From Arenibacter aquaticus (lineage in GTDB: Bacteria; Bacteroidota; Bacteroidia; Flavobacteriales; Flavobacteriaceae), in assembly GCF_003957295.1 (NCBI RefSeq), contig NZ_RQPJ01000019.1, positions 2,534 through 66,533 of the forward strand: a stretch of DNA of 64,000 nt, in the 5' to 3' direction. Of the stretch, positions 38,322 through 48,056 are shown one piece after another. How positions within the stretch are numbered: position 1 is the first letter of the stretch; each line of letters starts with the position of its first letter. The notes beneath the pieces were generated by a model, which was not told where the DNA came from, searched no databases, and was given only the letters and a program-made list of their open reading frames with translations. The translations under genes and the position numbers were made by a program.

Positions 38322-39509
38322 ATGAAAAAAGCACTACTCACCCCTTTATTACTGTTTTTTTTAATCTCCTGTGGTGGAGTAAAAAAAACACAGGAAGCCC
38401 TTAATTTAGGTAATTACGGCAACGCAATAAATAAAGCGATAAAAAACCTTTCTGAAAATAAAACCAAGAAATCCAATCAACCCTACGTTTTATTGCTGGA
38501 AGAGGCTTTTAAAAAGAATTATGAACGTGAACTTCAACAAATAGCCTTTTTAAAGAAAGAAAACAACCCAGCCAATTATGAGGTTATTTTTAATTCCTAC
38601 AGCAATTTAAAATCTATTCAACAGCGCATAAGGCCTCTATTGCCCCTTAGGGTCATTGAAGAAGGAAGGGATGCCAATTTTGTGTTCAAGAATTACGATG
38701 AAGAGATCATCAATTCCAAACGTGAGCTATCGGACTATCTATACAACAATGCCTCAGCCCTGCTGGAAAAAGGTAGTTACAAGGAAGATTTTAGAAATGC
38801 CTTTGAACAATTTAGCTATCTAAATGAATTGAGTCCCAATTATAAGGATACCGCTTTAAAGATTGAAGAATCGCACAACAAAGGATTGGATTATGTACAG
38901 GTTGTAATGATCAATGATTCTGAACAAATTGTACCGGAACGCCTGGAGCAGGAATTATTAAATTTCAACACCTACGGTTTAAACGACCTATGGACCGTTT
39001 ATCATACCAATGCCATAGAAAGCATAAATTATGACTATGCTATGGAGGTAGCGTTCAGGGATATTAAAATTAGCCCCGAACAGGTAACAGAAAAACAGAT
39101 CTCTAAGGAAAAACAAATTAAAGATGGTTATAAATACGCCACAAATTCTGAAGGGGTAGTCTTAAAGGATAGTCTGGGCAATAAAATAAAGGTAGATAAA
39201 TTTAAAACGGTAAAATGCAACTACTATCAATTTACCCAACACAAAATGGTAGAAGTTGTAGGGAACGTAAGTTTTTTAGATTTGGAAAAACAGCAGCAAA
39301 TTAACACCTACCCCTTATCCAGTCAGTTTGTCTTTAACCATGTATACGCCAAACACCAGGGAGATAAAAGCGCCTTGGAAGATGAGATGGTTCCTTTATT
39401 GGAATTGTCTGCCGTTCCCTTCCCTACAAATGAACAAATGGTTTATGATGCCGGGGAAGACCTAAAAGCCAAACTAAAAGGTATAATTAGCAGACAACGA
39501 TTTAATTAA
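38322..39509 (+). CDS. Lipoprotein of unknown function, helical N-terminal half
   Basis: 395 residues from the ATG at 38322 (MKKALLTPLLLFFLISC), giving a clear lipobox with Cys17; a TTG 36 bases upstream only adds non-signal residues. The N-terminal ~190 residues are helical with TPR-like character (ALNLGNYGNAINKAIKNLSE). The remainder is mixed and includes KDSLGNKIKVDKFKTVKC and a final AGEDLKAKLKGIISRQRFN. I know similar proteins only as uncharacterised flavobacterial lipoproteins. The gene stands alone and ends at a bidirectional terminator. Confidence 0.75.
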   Translation: MKKALLTPLLLFFLISCGGVKKTQEALNLGNYGNAINKAIKNLSENKTKKSNQPYVLLLEEAFKKNYERELQQIAFLKKENNPANYEVIFNSYSNLKSIQQRIRPLLPLRVIEEGRDANFVFKNYDEEIINSKRELSDYLYNNASALLEKGSYKEDFRNAFEQFSYLNELSPNYKDTALKIEESHNKGLDYVQVVMINDSEQIVPERLEQELLNFNTYGLNDLWTVYHTNAIESINYDYAMEVAFRDIKISPEQVTEKQISKEKQIKDGYKYATNSEGVVLKDSLGNKIKVDKFKTVKCNYYQFTQHKMVEVVGNVSFLDLEKQQQINTYPLSSQFVFNHVYAKHQGDKSALEDEMVPLLELSAVPFPTNEQMVYDAGEDLKAKLKGIISRQRFN

Positions 39510-39561
39510 TAGCCATACAAAATATCCTTGGTTATATATAAGATGTTTTTATAGCCCTACT

Positions 39562-39599
39562 TATAGCGATAAGGTGTATAGTAACACTTTATCGCTATA
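39562..39599. terminator. Bidirectional terminator overlapping the ytxJ stop
   Basis: A 16-bp stem TATAGCGATAAGGTGT / ACACTTTATCGCTATA with one G-U pair and a 6-base loop. The ytxJ stop codon (39595-39597) is inside its right arm. Confidence 0.7.
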
Positions 39600-39990
39600 T
39601 GTATTTTTGTAGCTCTAGTTGGGTAATGGCCCCATGAGACTCGTGCGCAACAACTTCGCCATTCTTTATTACCAACAATTGAGGAGATTCATGAACCACT
39701 CCAAATTCATCGCTTGTTGCATTGGAAACTGGCCTATAGGTGTGCAAATCCAAGTAATACAGGTCTAGGCTGGCTGCCGGAATATCATAACTTTCTTTAA
39801 ACCTGTTCATTACCATACTACTTATTCCGCAAGTGGTAGAATGCTTAAAAATGACCTGTGTCTTAGAAGCAGATTTCTCCTTAATTTCACCTAGTTGCTC
39901 CACAGAGGTCAAAGGAATCCAAGGAACTTGACTGGATTCTTTCCTTTCTTCATTTTTTTCTTTCCCAAATAAGGTTTTAAAAATTCCCAT
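39595..39990 (-). CDS. ytxJ: YtxJ-like monothiol bacilliredoxin
   Basis: 131-residue thioredoxin-fold protein of the YtxJ family. The active site is HSTTCGISS with Cys54, a single-cysteine CxxS arrangement. YtxJ proteins are thought to remove bacillithiol from protein thiols and occur in Bacillota and Bacteroidota that make bacillithiol. The helical start MGIFKTLFGKEKNEERK is not a signal peptide, so the protein is cytosolic. Genes for bacillithiol synthesis are not in the window. It is divergent from clpB, with 166 bp between, so both may respond to protein stress, though nothing in the sequence proves this. Confidence 0.88.
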   Translation of the reverse strand: MGIFKTLFGKEKNEERKESSQVPWIPLTSVEQLGEIKEKSASKTQVIFKHSTTCGISSMVMNRFKESYDIPAASLDLYYLDLHTYRPVSNATSDEFGVVHESPQLLVIKNGEVVAHESHGAITQLELQKYI

Positions 39991-40156
39991 TTCGTATTTT
40001 TATTAGTAAGTCGGGCTACTCTCAAAATCTTACACACTGCCTAATTGTCGTTATTTTCATACAATTAAGCGACATTTTGTCGTGTTAAAAACAATGGTAG
40101 GATTGTTGCCCTAAAGACATCAAAAGTAAACAATAACAAGAAATAAAAACAGCGAT

Positions 40157-42757
40157 ATGAATTTTAATAATTTCACTATAAAATCACAGGAGGCTATACA
40201 GCATGCCCAACAAATTGCACAGGGCATGGGACATCAACAAATAGAAAACGAGCATATTTTTAAATCTATTTCGGAGGTTGAAGAAAATGTATTGCCATTT
40301 ATCCTAAAAAAATTAAACGTCAACACCTCTATTTTGAAACAAATTTTGGAAAAGGAATTGGAGAGTTTTCCAAAGGTTTCCGGTGGAGACATAATGTTAT
40401 CCAGAGAAGCCAACAAAACCTTGACCCAAGCCAGTATTGTTGCTAAAAAAATGGAAGATGAATATGTATCCATAGAGCACTTATTATTGGCCATTTTTGG
40501 CTCCAAAAGCAAAATTGCCCAGATTCTAAAAGATCAAGGGGTAACAGAAAAAGACCTAAAAGCAGCTATTTCGGAACTGAGAAAAGGAGGCAAGGTAACT
40601 TCCCAGAGTGCAGAGGACACCTATAACTCCTTAAACAAATACGCCCGAAACTTAAATGAACTGGCAGATAGCGGTAAATTGGACCCCGTTATCGGTAGGG
40701 ATGAGGAAATTAGAAGGGTGCTACAAATACTGTCGCGTAGGACCAAGAACAACCCAATGCTTGTTGGGGAACCTGGAGTAGGAAAAACAGCCATTGCTGA
40801 AGGTCTCGCCCATAGGATTGTTCAAGGGGATATACCCGAGAATCTAAAGGATAAGATAATTTACTCCTTGGATATGGGAGCCTTGATTGCAGGCGCAAAA
40901 TACAAAGGGGAATTTGAAGAGCGACTAAAAGCGGTTATCAAAGAAGTTACCACCTCGGACGGTAATATTGTTCTCTTTATAGATGAGATCCACACCCTTG
41001 TAGGGGCTGGTGGCGGACAGGGCGCCATGGATGCGGCCAACATTCTAAAACCAGCATTGGCACGTGGAGAACTACGTGCCATAGGCGCCACTACCTTGGA
41101 TGAATATCAAAAATATTTTGAAAAGGACAAAGCCCTGGAAAGAAGGTTTCAAAAAGTGGTAGTGGACGAACCGGATACGGAAAGTGCCATTTCTATTCTA
41201 AGGGGAATCAAGGACAAGTATGAGGCACATCACAAAGTACGAATAAAAGACGAAGCCGTAATAGCCGCAGTGGAACTATCCCAACGTTATATCACCAATA
41301 GGTTTCTACCGGACAAGGCTATAGACCTAATGGATGAGGCCGCTTCCAAATTAAGAATGGAAATAAACTCCAAGCCCGAGGAACTGGATGTACTAGATCG
41401 CAAAATAATGCAATTGGAGATAGAAATAGAGGCCATAAAAAGGGAGAACGACACTTCCAAGTTAAAAGCCCTTAACGTAGACCTCGCCAATTTAAAAGAA
41501 GACCGTAACGAGATCTTTGCAAAATGGGAAAGCGAAAAAACAGTAGTGGACGATATACAAAAGACCAAAAACGATATTGAAAACTATAAGTTGGAAGCCG
41601 AGCGTGCCGAGCGTAACGGGGACTACGGCAAGGTAGCCGAGATAAGATATGGAAAAATCAAGGAAGCTCAAGAGAAACTAGAGCAGCTGCAAGGTTTACT
41701 ACAAGAGCAACAACAAGGAGAGACCCTGATCAAGGAAGAGGTCACCAACGAAGATATTGCAGAAGTAGTGGCCAAGTGGACCGGTATACCTGTTGCCAAA
41801 ATGCTACAGAGCGAGCGGGAAAAACTGCTTAAACTGGAAGATGTATTGCACAAGAGAGTGGTAGGACAGGAAGAAGCCATACAAGCAGTTTCCGATGCCA
41901 TTCGCAGAAGTAGGGCCGGTTTACAAGACAGTAAAAAGCCTATTGGCTCCTTCCTTTTCCTAGGTACTACCGGGGTAGGAAAAACCGAACTGGCAAAAAC
42001 CTTGGCCGCCTACCTCTTTGATGATGAAAATGCCATGACCCGTATTGATATGAGCGAATACCAGGAAAGGCACGCAGTAAGTAGATTGGTTGGGGCACCT
42101 CCAGGATACGTTGGATATGACGAAGGGGGACAATTGACCGAGGCGGTTAGAAGAAGACCTTATTCCGTGGTTTTACTGGACGAAATAGAAAAAGCACACC
42201 CAGATACCTTTAACATTCTATTGCAAGTACTGGACGAAGGCCGACTAACGGATAATAAAGGTAGGGTAGCCGATTTTAAGAACACGGTCATTATTATGAC
42301 GAGCAATATGGGTAGCCATATTATTCAGGAGAAATTTGAAGACAACCCGGACATATACAGTGCCACCGAGGCAGCAAGGGTAGAAGTCCTAGGACTTTTG
42401 CGCAAAACTATACGTCCCGAGTTCCTGAATAGGATAGACGACATCATAATGTTTACCCCCCTAAACAGGAAGGATATCAGTAAAATTGTAGTGCTGCAAC
42501 TAGAGCAACTTAAAAAAATGGTGGCCAAACAAAATATTACTATTGATGCCACCGAGGAGGCCATAGCGTATCTGGCCAACAAAGGCTATGATCCGCAATA
42601 TGGCGCCAGACCTATTAAAAGGGTTATCCAGAAGGAGGTTTTGAACAATATTTCCAAAGAACTGTTAAGCGGAAGAGTATCTCCTGGAAGCATAGTTCTC
42701 ATAGACTCCTTTGATGATAAGCTGGTATTTAGGAATGAAAGTGAGCTTGCTAGTTAA
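40157..42757 (+). CDS. clpB: ATP-dependent chaperone ClpB
   Basis: Hexameric disaggregase that works with DnaK to rescue aggregated proteins in the cytosol. 866 residues with the full order: Clp-N repeats (1-145), NBD1 with Walker [10 protein letters not shown] (about 204-212), a long coiled-coil M domain (about 405-525), NBD2 with Walker [10 protein letters not shown] (about 603-611), and the C-terminal small domain. Arg fingers and [22 protein letters not shown] are present. The upstream 166 bp contains AATTGT-N12-ACAATT, a possible operator or promoter element. It ends at a strong terminator. Confidence 0.98.
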   Translation: MNFNNFTIKSQEAIQHAQQIAQGMGHQQIENEHIFKSISEVEENVLPFILKKLNVNTSILKQILEKELESFPKVSGGDIMLSREANKTLTQASIVAKKMEDEYVSIEHLLLAIFGSKSKIAQILKDQGVTEKDLKAAISELRKGGKVTSQSAEDTYNSLNKYARNLNELADSGKLDPVIGRDEEIRRVLQILSRRTKNNPMLVGEPGVGKTAIAEGLAHRIVQGDIPENLKDKIIYSLDMGALIAGAKYKGEFEERLKAVIKEVTTSDGNIVLFIDEIHTLVGAGGGQGAMDAANILKPALARGELRAIGATTLDEYQKYFEKDKALERRFQKVVVDEPDTESAISILRGIKDKYEAHHKVRIKDEAVIAAVELSQRYITNRFLPDKAIDLMDEAASKLRMEINSKPEELDVLDRKIMQLEIEIEAIKRENDTSKLKALNVDLANLKEDRNEIFAKWESEKTVVDDIQKTKNDIENYKLEAERAERNGDYGKVAEIRYGKIKEAQEKLEQLQGLLQEQQQGETLIKEEVTNEDIAEVVAKWTGIPVAKMLQSEREKLLKLEDVLHKRVVGQEEAIQAVSDAIRRSRAGLQDSKKPIGSFLFLGTTGVGKTELAKTLAAYLFDDENAMTRIDMSEYQERHAVSRLVGAPPGYVGYDEGGQLTEAVRRRPYSVVLLDEIEKAHPDTFNILLQVLDEGRLTDNKGRVADFKNTVIIMTSNMGSHIIQEKFEDNPDIYSATEAARVEVLGLLRKTIRPEFLNRIDDIIMFTPLNRKDISKIVVLQLEQLKKMVAKQNITIDATEEAIAYLANKGYDPQYGARPIKRVIQKEVLNNISKELLSGRVSPGSIVLIDSFDDKLVFRNESELAS

Positions 42758-42777
42758 TTGAATTAACAAAAAAATAG

Positions 42778-42814
42778 AAAGGGCATCCGATTTGGTTTCG
42801 GATGCCCTTTTTTT
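42778..42814 (+). terminator. Intrinsic terminator of clpB
   Basis: Perfect 13-bp stem AAAGGGCATCCGA / TCGGATGCCCTTT, 7-base loop, then a T-run. Confidence 0.92.
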
Positions 42815-42874
42815 ATCAACAATATATACCAAGCAGTATAAGATTTTTTTATATTAGCATAAAACTGTAAGAAC

Positions 42875-43471
42875 ATGTCTACAAAAGCCGAAAGAACCTC
42901 AGCCTATATTATAGAGACCGTTGCGCCAATCTTCAATAAGTTGGGATATGTTGGCACCAGCATGAGCGATCTTACAGAGGCCACCGGTCTTACCAAAGGT
43001 GCGCTTTACGGAAATTTTGAAAACAAGGACTCCTTGGCCATGGCAGCCTTTGAATATAATAGCAAAAAACTACTTTCTAAGATAGATGAGGTATTGGATA
43101 CAGATGGCAACTGCCTACAAAAGATGTTTGTGCTCACCAACTTCTACCGTCACTATGATACTTTTGTTAAGGAATTAGGGGGCTGCCCTATCTTGAACGT
43201 AGGAGTGGACGCCAATCACAACAACTCACAATTATTGGCCGCCACTCGCGAGACCATAAAGAATATAGAAGGTAAAATAGCCCTAGTTTTGGAGAACGGA
43301 CTCAATAACAATGAAATAAGATTGCCTGTAACCCCTCTTCAATTTGCCAAACAATTGTACACTATGATACAGGGCGCCGTTGCCATGGCAACGATTACCG
43401 CCGATAGAAAATACCTACTGAACACTATTGCCTATTTAGATCAATTGATCATTAGGGAAATAAAGAAGTAA
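42875..43471 (+). CDS. TetR/AcrR family transcriptional regulator
   Basis: 198 residues. The N-terminal helix-turn-helix is at about residues 26-48 (TSMSDLTEATGLTKGALYGNFENKDSL). The C-terminal ligand/dimer domain contains GGCPILNVGVDAN, typical of the TetR group with a TetR_C_13-like domain. The ligand is unknown. No efflux or enzyme gene is adjacent on the same strand; the next gene is convergent, so its target may be itself or a distant gene. Confidence 0.9.
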   Translation: MSTKAERTSAYIIETVAPIFNKLGYVGTSMSDLTEATGLTKGALYGNFENKDSLAMAAFEYNSKKLLSKIDEVLDTDGNCLQKMFVLTNFYRHYDTFVKELGGCPILNVGVDANHNNSQLLAATRETIKNIEGKIALVLENGLNNNEIRLPVTPLQFAKQLYTMIQGAVAMATITADRKYLLNTIAYLDQLIIREIKK

Positions 43472-43501
43472 AAGATTCTTGTATGGTATTCTTTTTGGGT
43501 A

Positions 43502-45100
43502 TTACTCTCCTATTACCCTAAAAATCCATGTTTTATCCGTGTATTGTCCGTCATATTTACTATCGCGGGCCGCTTCTGCCTCTTGTAGGGTATCAAACCG
43601 TTCCAAATAAACATAGTTATATTTTGTTCTTGGCAAATAGAACGATTTAGCGTTTATACCTTTCTTTTTCAGACTATTAAGAAATATATCATGGTATCTA
43701 CTAGATCCGTAAACATTGGCAATTAGATAAAACCCAGCCTTTTCACCATCAATTTTCTCTGCTTCTTCATAATGTCCTTTGGTTACCGGTAGACCTGCCT
43801 CTTTTCTTGCTGCAATCCTATCCAGATCTGCTTGGATTTTATTAGCCCTTGCTACCTCCAATTGTTTTATGGAGTCTAACCTTTTCTGCTCCTCCAACTG
43901 TAATGCTTTTTCCAATGCAAGGGCTTCCTGCTCTTCCTTTAATCTTTTTGCCTCGGCCAATTCCTGTGCCAATCGCATTTCCTCTTCCATGGCCTTTCTG
44001 CTCTTCCTTTTTCTGCGTTTTTTCTTTTTAGCACTCTTTGCCTTGTTTTTCACGGCCAAGGCTTCGGCCTTTGTCAACTCTTCTTTAATCTTGAACTCTT
44101 CCTCTGCATCTTCCTTCTCCAATCTAGCAGGGTCCTCCCCCAACACATCATCCTCCGCATCAAACCCTACTACTTTTTTACGGTCATCCGGCCTACCCAA
44201 CGTAAATGCCGCAATAAGCTCAAAACTTGGATCCATATCCTTAAGCTCCGGATCTGTACCATATTCTATTAGCGCCCCTAAGGATAAGCGCTTAAAAAAT
44301 CTAGCGCCCAATCCTCCCGAAATACCATAAAAACTATTATATCCGCCTTGAATCCAAAATTTATTCGTAGACAATAGCGCATTAAAACCAACTTGCGTAT
44401 CCGCATATGGCACTGACCGTATATAAAGCAAAGGCAATAGGTAGGCATCGTCTACTCCAGAAAATAACGTTACTGGCAAACGATAATCTATTGTCCCCAT
44501 GTATATTTTCTCGTCCGACTCCGTAGCTATCTTATTGGTAGAAAAATTATAATCCACAAGATTTTCTGCCGTAAAGCCAATACCTAGTCCGTCTACAGAA
44601 AACCGTAGCCCCGGGGCAAATTGCATAATAAAGGTATCGGACAGCTCCAATTGTGGCAATAGAATATTTGGATCAGGCTGATATCGATCGTCTGCCAATT
44701 CACTATTGAACCCAAAAATATTCAAACCAAGGGACAATTGCATATTGTTATCAAAATCAAAGGAATAGGCATAGTTCAATACAGCTCCTGTATTTAAAAA
44801 TACCCCTGTATTGTTCTGTATAAACCCTATACCAATGGCCGACTGTGGAGTTAATTTCCTTGAATAATTTAAAAATATTGAGGTTGGGTCACCATCTACC
44901 GTCTGCCATTGATATCGGGACCAAAATGCAAGGGACTCCGGATGGTTTCTATCCAACGAAAAAACAGGGTTAAACAAACTGGAATTGAATTCATTCAAGT
45001 TATGCTGCCTTATATCTGTAGGTACAACAACATCTTGAGCATGCGAAAAAAATACTGCAAGCAGAAAAACGTAGATAGTGTTCTTTTTCTCCATATACAA
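43502..45100 (-). CDS. PorP/SprF-type outer-membrane protein with charged linker and C-terminal SPOR-like domain
   Basis: 532 residues with signal peptide (ending FFSHAQD). Residues about 25-310 match the PorP/SprF family linked to type IX secretion: NEFNSSLFNPVFSLD, ALINNTGV-like FIQNNTGVFLNTG, LGLNIFGFNSEL and repeated beta strands of a barrel. About residues 330-440 are very rich in Lys, Glu and Arg (a coiled coil with KKKKRRKRKSRK). The last ~75 residues (GFYLIANVYGSSRYHDIF to KTWIFRVIGE) look like a SPOR peptidoglycan-binding domain. The family usually pairs with a large secreted adhesin; none is adjacent. The fusion suggests an outer-membrane to cell-wall tether. Confidence 0.85.
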   Translation of the reverse strand: MYMEKKNTIYVFLLAVFFSHAQDVVVPTDIRQHNLNEFNSSLFNPVFSLDRNHPESLAFWSRYQWQTVDGDPTSIFLNYSRKLTPQSAIGIGFIQNNTGVFLNTGAVLNYAYSFDFDNNMQLSLGLNIFGFNSELADDRYQPDPNILLPQLELSDTFIMQFAPGLRFSVDGLGIGFTAENLVDYNFSTNKIATESDEKIYMGTIDYRLPVTLFSGVDDAYLLPLLYIRSVPYADTQVGFNALLSTNKFWIQGGYNSFYGISGGLGARFFKRLSLGALIEYGTDPELKDMDPSFELIAAFTLGRPDDRKKVVGFDAEDDVLGEDPARLEKEDAEEEFKIKEELTKAEALAVKNKAKSAKKKKRRKRKSRKAMEEEMRLAQELAEAKRLKEEQEALALEKALQLEEQKRLDSIKQLEVARANKIQADLDRIAARKEAGLPVTKGHYEEAEKIDGEKAGFYLIANVYGSSRYHDIFLNSLKKKGINAKSFYLPRTKYNYVYLERFDTLQEAEAARDSKYDGQYTDKTWIFRVIGE

Positions 45101-45190
45101 AAGAACAAAAAACTACCTGTACTACATACTTTTTTGATGTAATTTTAGTTACATTATTAGAATAAACCTTTACCAATATCAGAATCGACC

Positions 45191-45721
45191 ATGAAAATAA
45201 TAAAACTGTTATTAATTCTATCGTTTACATTGGGCATATTGGGCTGCAAAGACGACCCTCAACCCCCGTTAGAAATTGCAGAAGACACCATATCAACCTA
45301 TTACTTCATAAGACATGCAGAAAAAGATAGGAGTGACCCACAGAATGTTGATCCCGAATTAAACCAAGACGGATTGGGACGTGCCATAAGATGGGCCGAA
45401 GTATTTGACCCTGTTGATCTGGATGCCATTTATATTACCGATTTTGAGAGAACCGCCATGACTGCTGCCCCTACCTCCATCAAAAAAGAAATAACCCCTC
45501 AATACTACGACCCCAAGGTTATGATCATCAACGAATTTAAACGCCAGAACTTAGGAAAAAATGTACTGGTCGTAGGTCATAGCAATACCACCCCAGAATT
45601 TGTCAACCAAATGCTGGGCGAAGAGAAATACTCCCAAATGGATGATTATGACAATAGTAGTTTGTTTATTGTCAGGATCATAAATGGCAAGGCCACGGAC
45701 ATCCGGCTAAAAATGGATTAA
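45191..45721 (+). CDS. Histidine phosphatase family lipoprotein
   Basis: 176 residues; lipobox GILGC (Cys19). The catalytic RHAEK motif has His42, and the second histidine is in VLVVGHSNTTPE; FERTAMTAAP provides the substrate arginine. This is the SixA/phosphoglycerate mutase-like branch. Being lipid-anchored outside the cytoplasm, it is probably a phosphatase of unknown substrate rather than a glycolytic mutase. Its stop overlaps that of the DUF6503 gene by a few bases. Confidence 0.9.
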   Translation: MKIIKLLLILSFTLGILGCKDDPQPPLEIAEDTISTYYFIRHAEKDRSDPQNVDPELNQDGLGRAIRWAEVFDPVDLDAIYITDFERTAMTAAPTSIKKEITPQYYDPKVMIINEFKRQNLGKNVLVVGHSNTTPEFVNQMLGEEKYSQMDDYDNSSLFIVRIINGKATDIRLKMD

Positions 45722-46470
45722 TGCAATGCCGATGCCGATACGTTAATTTGCTCCAGTTCTATTTTGGAAAGCAAATTTAAGCTGCCAAGTGCGTAAAGGC
45801 TATCCACATCATAAATTGACGTTTTTTCTTCGGAGGCCTCATAATTCTCATAATCAACAAAGCGAATACCTCCAATATAACGCTCATTATAAGCTGCCCT
45901 AAAGCGTATTCCCCCACCGTTAACATGAAATAGATAGGCTAAATAAGTAGGCTTAAATGTCTTCTTATCAAACCAGTAGAGGTATATATCATCATAATCA
46001 TCACCTCCCCCTTTTTTATCAAAACTTATCTTTACCTTGTAAAACTCCCTATCCTTGATTTTTGTCTCACCTAAGAGCTCCTTGTTTACAGCTGCATCGT
46101 TTAGTCCATAGGGCAAATTGGCAAAATAATGGACAGAATTCACCGAATTGGCGTATAAATTGGCGAGTGAATCGTTTAAAATAACCAGACTGTCGTTGAC
46201 AAAACGTCTAAAATCCTGGTTGGTTCTCACATCTACCACCTCCAAACTATCGGTTTTTTTGATCCGTTTTAGTATCTTTTTCCCATCTTTCCATTTGGAA
46301 GCATAATGCATATCCCTAAACTTAAAGGAAATATCGTTAGTTTTATAGCGCTCCCCTCCACTTACTTTTATAGAGCGATCTACAATCTCCTGAACAGACA
46401 TAATGGTCTTGGTCTTACCCTTACACGAAAGAACAATTAATACAATCGCTAATGCATAACTAAATTTCAT
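45718..46470 (-). CDS. DUF6503 family lipoprotein
   Basis: 250 residues with a lipoprotein signal ending in LIVLSC (Cys16). The rest is mainly beta strands and fits the DUF6503 family of Bacteroidota (IVDRSIKVSGGERY, YLYWFDKKTFKPTYLAY, GGIRFRAAYNERYIGGIRFVDYENYE), proposed to be a periplasmic lipid-binding-like fold, function unknown. It is convergent with the histidine phosphatase gene and divergent from smpB. Confidence 0.8.
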   Translation of the reverse strand: MKFSYALAIVLIVLSCKGKTKTIMSVQEIVDRSIKVSGGERYKTNDISFKFRDMHYASKWKDGKKILKRIKKTDSLEVVDVRTNQDFRRFVNDSLVILNDSLANLYANSVNSVHYFANLPYGLNDAAVNKELLGETKIKDREFYKVKISFDKKGGGDDYDDIYLYWFDKKTFKPTYLAYLFHVNGGGIRFRAAYNERYIGGIRFVDYENYEASEEKTSIYDVDSLYALGSLNLLSKIELEQINVSASALH

Positions 46471-46627
46471 CTACTAATATGTATTTTATAATAAGGTTTG
46501 CCTACCCATTCCCTTTACACTGACAAACCCTTCTAATTTCATAAGATTAATCGTAAGCTACTTTCATTCATTACAAAAATTTATACCAAACCCTTCATTT
46601 ACTTATAAAATCAATATCTGGAGGCTA

Positions 46628-46658
46628 ATTGCCAATTGAATAATTGTTTCTATTTTTG
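46628..46658 (+). promoter_or_regulatory. Promoter of smpB
   Basis: ATTG (46628-46631), 19 bp, TATTTTTG (46651-46658). The -7 box ends only 7 bases before the smpB ATG, so the mRNA would have almost no leader. Confidence 0.65.
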
Positions 46659-46665
46659 CTATCAT

Positions 46666-47127
46666 ATGCAGAAAAAAATAAACATAAAGAATAAAAGGGC
46701 CCGGTTTGATTATGAATTACTGGACACTTACACTGCCGGCATTGTATTGTCTGGTACCGAAATTAAATCTATCCGGGAAAGTAAGGCTTCCATATCAGAA
46801 AGCTTTTGCGAATTTAATGAGCTGGGCGAATTGTTCGTTGTGAATATGCAGGTAGATGAATACTCCCATGGCACACACTACAACCACAAACCTAAGGCAG
46901 AGCGAAAGCTTCTACTAAACCGTGGAGAACTTAAAAAGTTACAAAAAGAAGTAAAAAATACCGGCCTTACCATAATTCCCTTAAACTTATTTCTAAATGA
47001 TAGAGGCTTGGCCAAACTGAACATTGCCCTGGCCAGAGGAAAGAAATTATATGACAAACGCGAAACAATCAAGGATCGGGATAATAAGAAAAACCTGGAC
47101 AGAATTAAGAAAAGCTTCAATAATTAA
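46666..47127 (+). CDS. smpB: SsrA-binding protein SmpB
   Basis: Binds tmRNA and brings it to stalled ribosomes in trans-translation. 153 residues from the ATG at 46666 (MQKKINIKNKRARFDYEL), the N-terminus expected for the family; a TTG 30 bases earlier lies inside the promoter. Landmarks: YTAGIVLSGTEIKSIRESKASI, EYSHGTHYNHKPKAERKLLL, RGLAKLNIALARGKKLYDKRE and the basic tail. Convergent with pcm, 8 bp apart. The tmRNA gene is not in the window. Confidence 0.97.
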   Translation: MQKKINIKNKRARFDYELLDTYTAGIVLSGTEIKSIRESKASISESFCEFNELGELFVVNMQVDEYSHGTHYNHKPKAERKLLLNRGELKKLQKEVKNTGLTIIPLNLFLNDRGLAKLNIALARGKKLYDKRETIKDRDNKKNLDRIKKSFNN

Positions 47128-47135
47128 ACCTTAAA

Positions 47136-47816
47136 CTAGTTTTTGTCCTCCAACAAGGGAACAAAACGGAATGACCCCAGTTCTTTTTTTTCAAATTCTT
47201 TGGCAGATTTCCTTACAAACAAGGTCATAATCTGTTCATCAGTTCCTACTGGTATTACCAGTCTACCACCAATTTTCAGCTGGGCCAGCAAGGGATTGGG
47301 CACAAATGGAGCGCCAGCCGTAACAATAATACTATCAAAAGGAGCTTCTTCGGGCAAACCTTTATAACCGTCCCCAAAAATTACTTTTTTAGGCCTATAG
47401 CCCATCTTTTTAAAGAAAAGGTTGGTTTTCTTAAATAGCTCCAATTGTCTTTCTATTGTATAAACCCTTGCTTTCAGTTTTAACAAAACTGCCGTTTGAT
47501 ACCCACTTCCGGTACCTATTTCCAACACTTTATGATTTGGCTCTACCTGCAAGAGCTGCGACTGAAAAGCTACGGTATAGGGCTGGGATATAGTTTGATC
47601 GGCACCTATGGGAAAAGCCTTATCCTGATAGGCATGGTCTTCAAAACTACTATCCAAAAATAGGTGTCTGGGCACCGCTCTAACGGCATTTAAAACGGCA
47701 GTATCCACAATCCCCTTATCCAAAAGGATGTCTGCCAACTTGTTACGCATGCCACGATGTTTAAAGGTATCTTTCAATTGATTGGTTTTGGTCTGTAAAG
47801 TTAAAAAATGATACAT
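47136..47816 (-). CDS. pcm: Protein-L-isoaspartate O-methyltransferase
   Basis: Repairs damaged proteins by methylating L-isoaspartyl residues with S-adenosylmethionine. 226 residues. Visible: DTFKHRGMRNKLADIL at the N-terminus, AVPRHLFLD, DQTISQPYTVAFQ and the SAM motif VLEIGTGSGYQTAVL, then VYTIERQ and GDGYKGLPEEAPFDSIIVTAGAP. Cytosolic or possibly periplasmic, but no signal peptide is seen. It ends 8 bp from the convergent smpB gene. Confidence 0.96.
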   Translation of the reverse strand: MYHFLTLQTKTNQLKDTFKHRGMRNKLADILLDKGIVDTAVLNAVRAVPRHLFLDSSFEDHAYQDKAFPIGADQTISQPYTVAFQSQLLQVEPNHKVLEIGTGSGYQTAVLLKLKARVYTIERQLELFKKTNLFFKKMGYRPKKVIFGDGYKGLPEEAPFDSIIVTAGAPFVPNPLLAQLKIGGRLVIPVGTDEQIMTLFVRKSAKEFEKKELGSFRFVPLLEDKN

Positions 47817-48032
47817 TTAAAATAAAGAAAACTGATAATATATCATGGTGCAATCTACCATCTTTGCCATTGCCATCCTCCAATAATAAAACATTTTTCT
47901 CAAAATAAATTCACCTTATCCGTACAATGTCCATAAAAACCCCTCTATAGCAAAAACCGAATAATCCGCTATAGCGTTTTAGGGTACAGGTGAACTTTTG
48001 CTTTTTAAGGTACTTAACTTGCAAACTATCCT

Positions 48033-48040
48033 TATTTTTG
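48033..48040 (+). promoter_or_regulatory. -7 box of the Gfo/Idh/MocA gene
   Basis: TATTTTTG, an exact consensus match 16 bases before the ATG; no clear -33 element. Confidence 0.4.
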
Positions 48041-48056
48041 AAGAAAATAATTAAAT

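Noticed and set aside
40024-40156. Heat-shock operator of the CIRCE type before clpB
   Set aside because: AATTGT-N12-ACAATT is a palindrome but not the CIRCE sequence, and I cannot link it to a known regulator.
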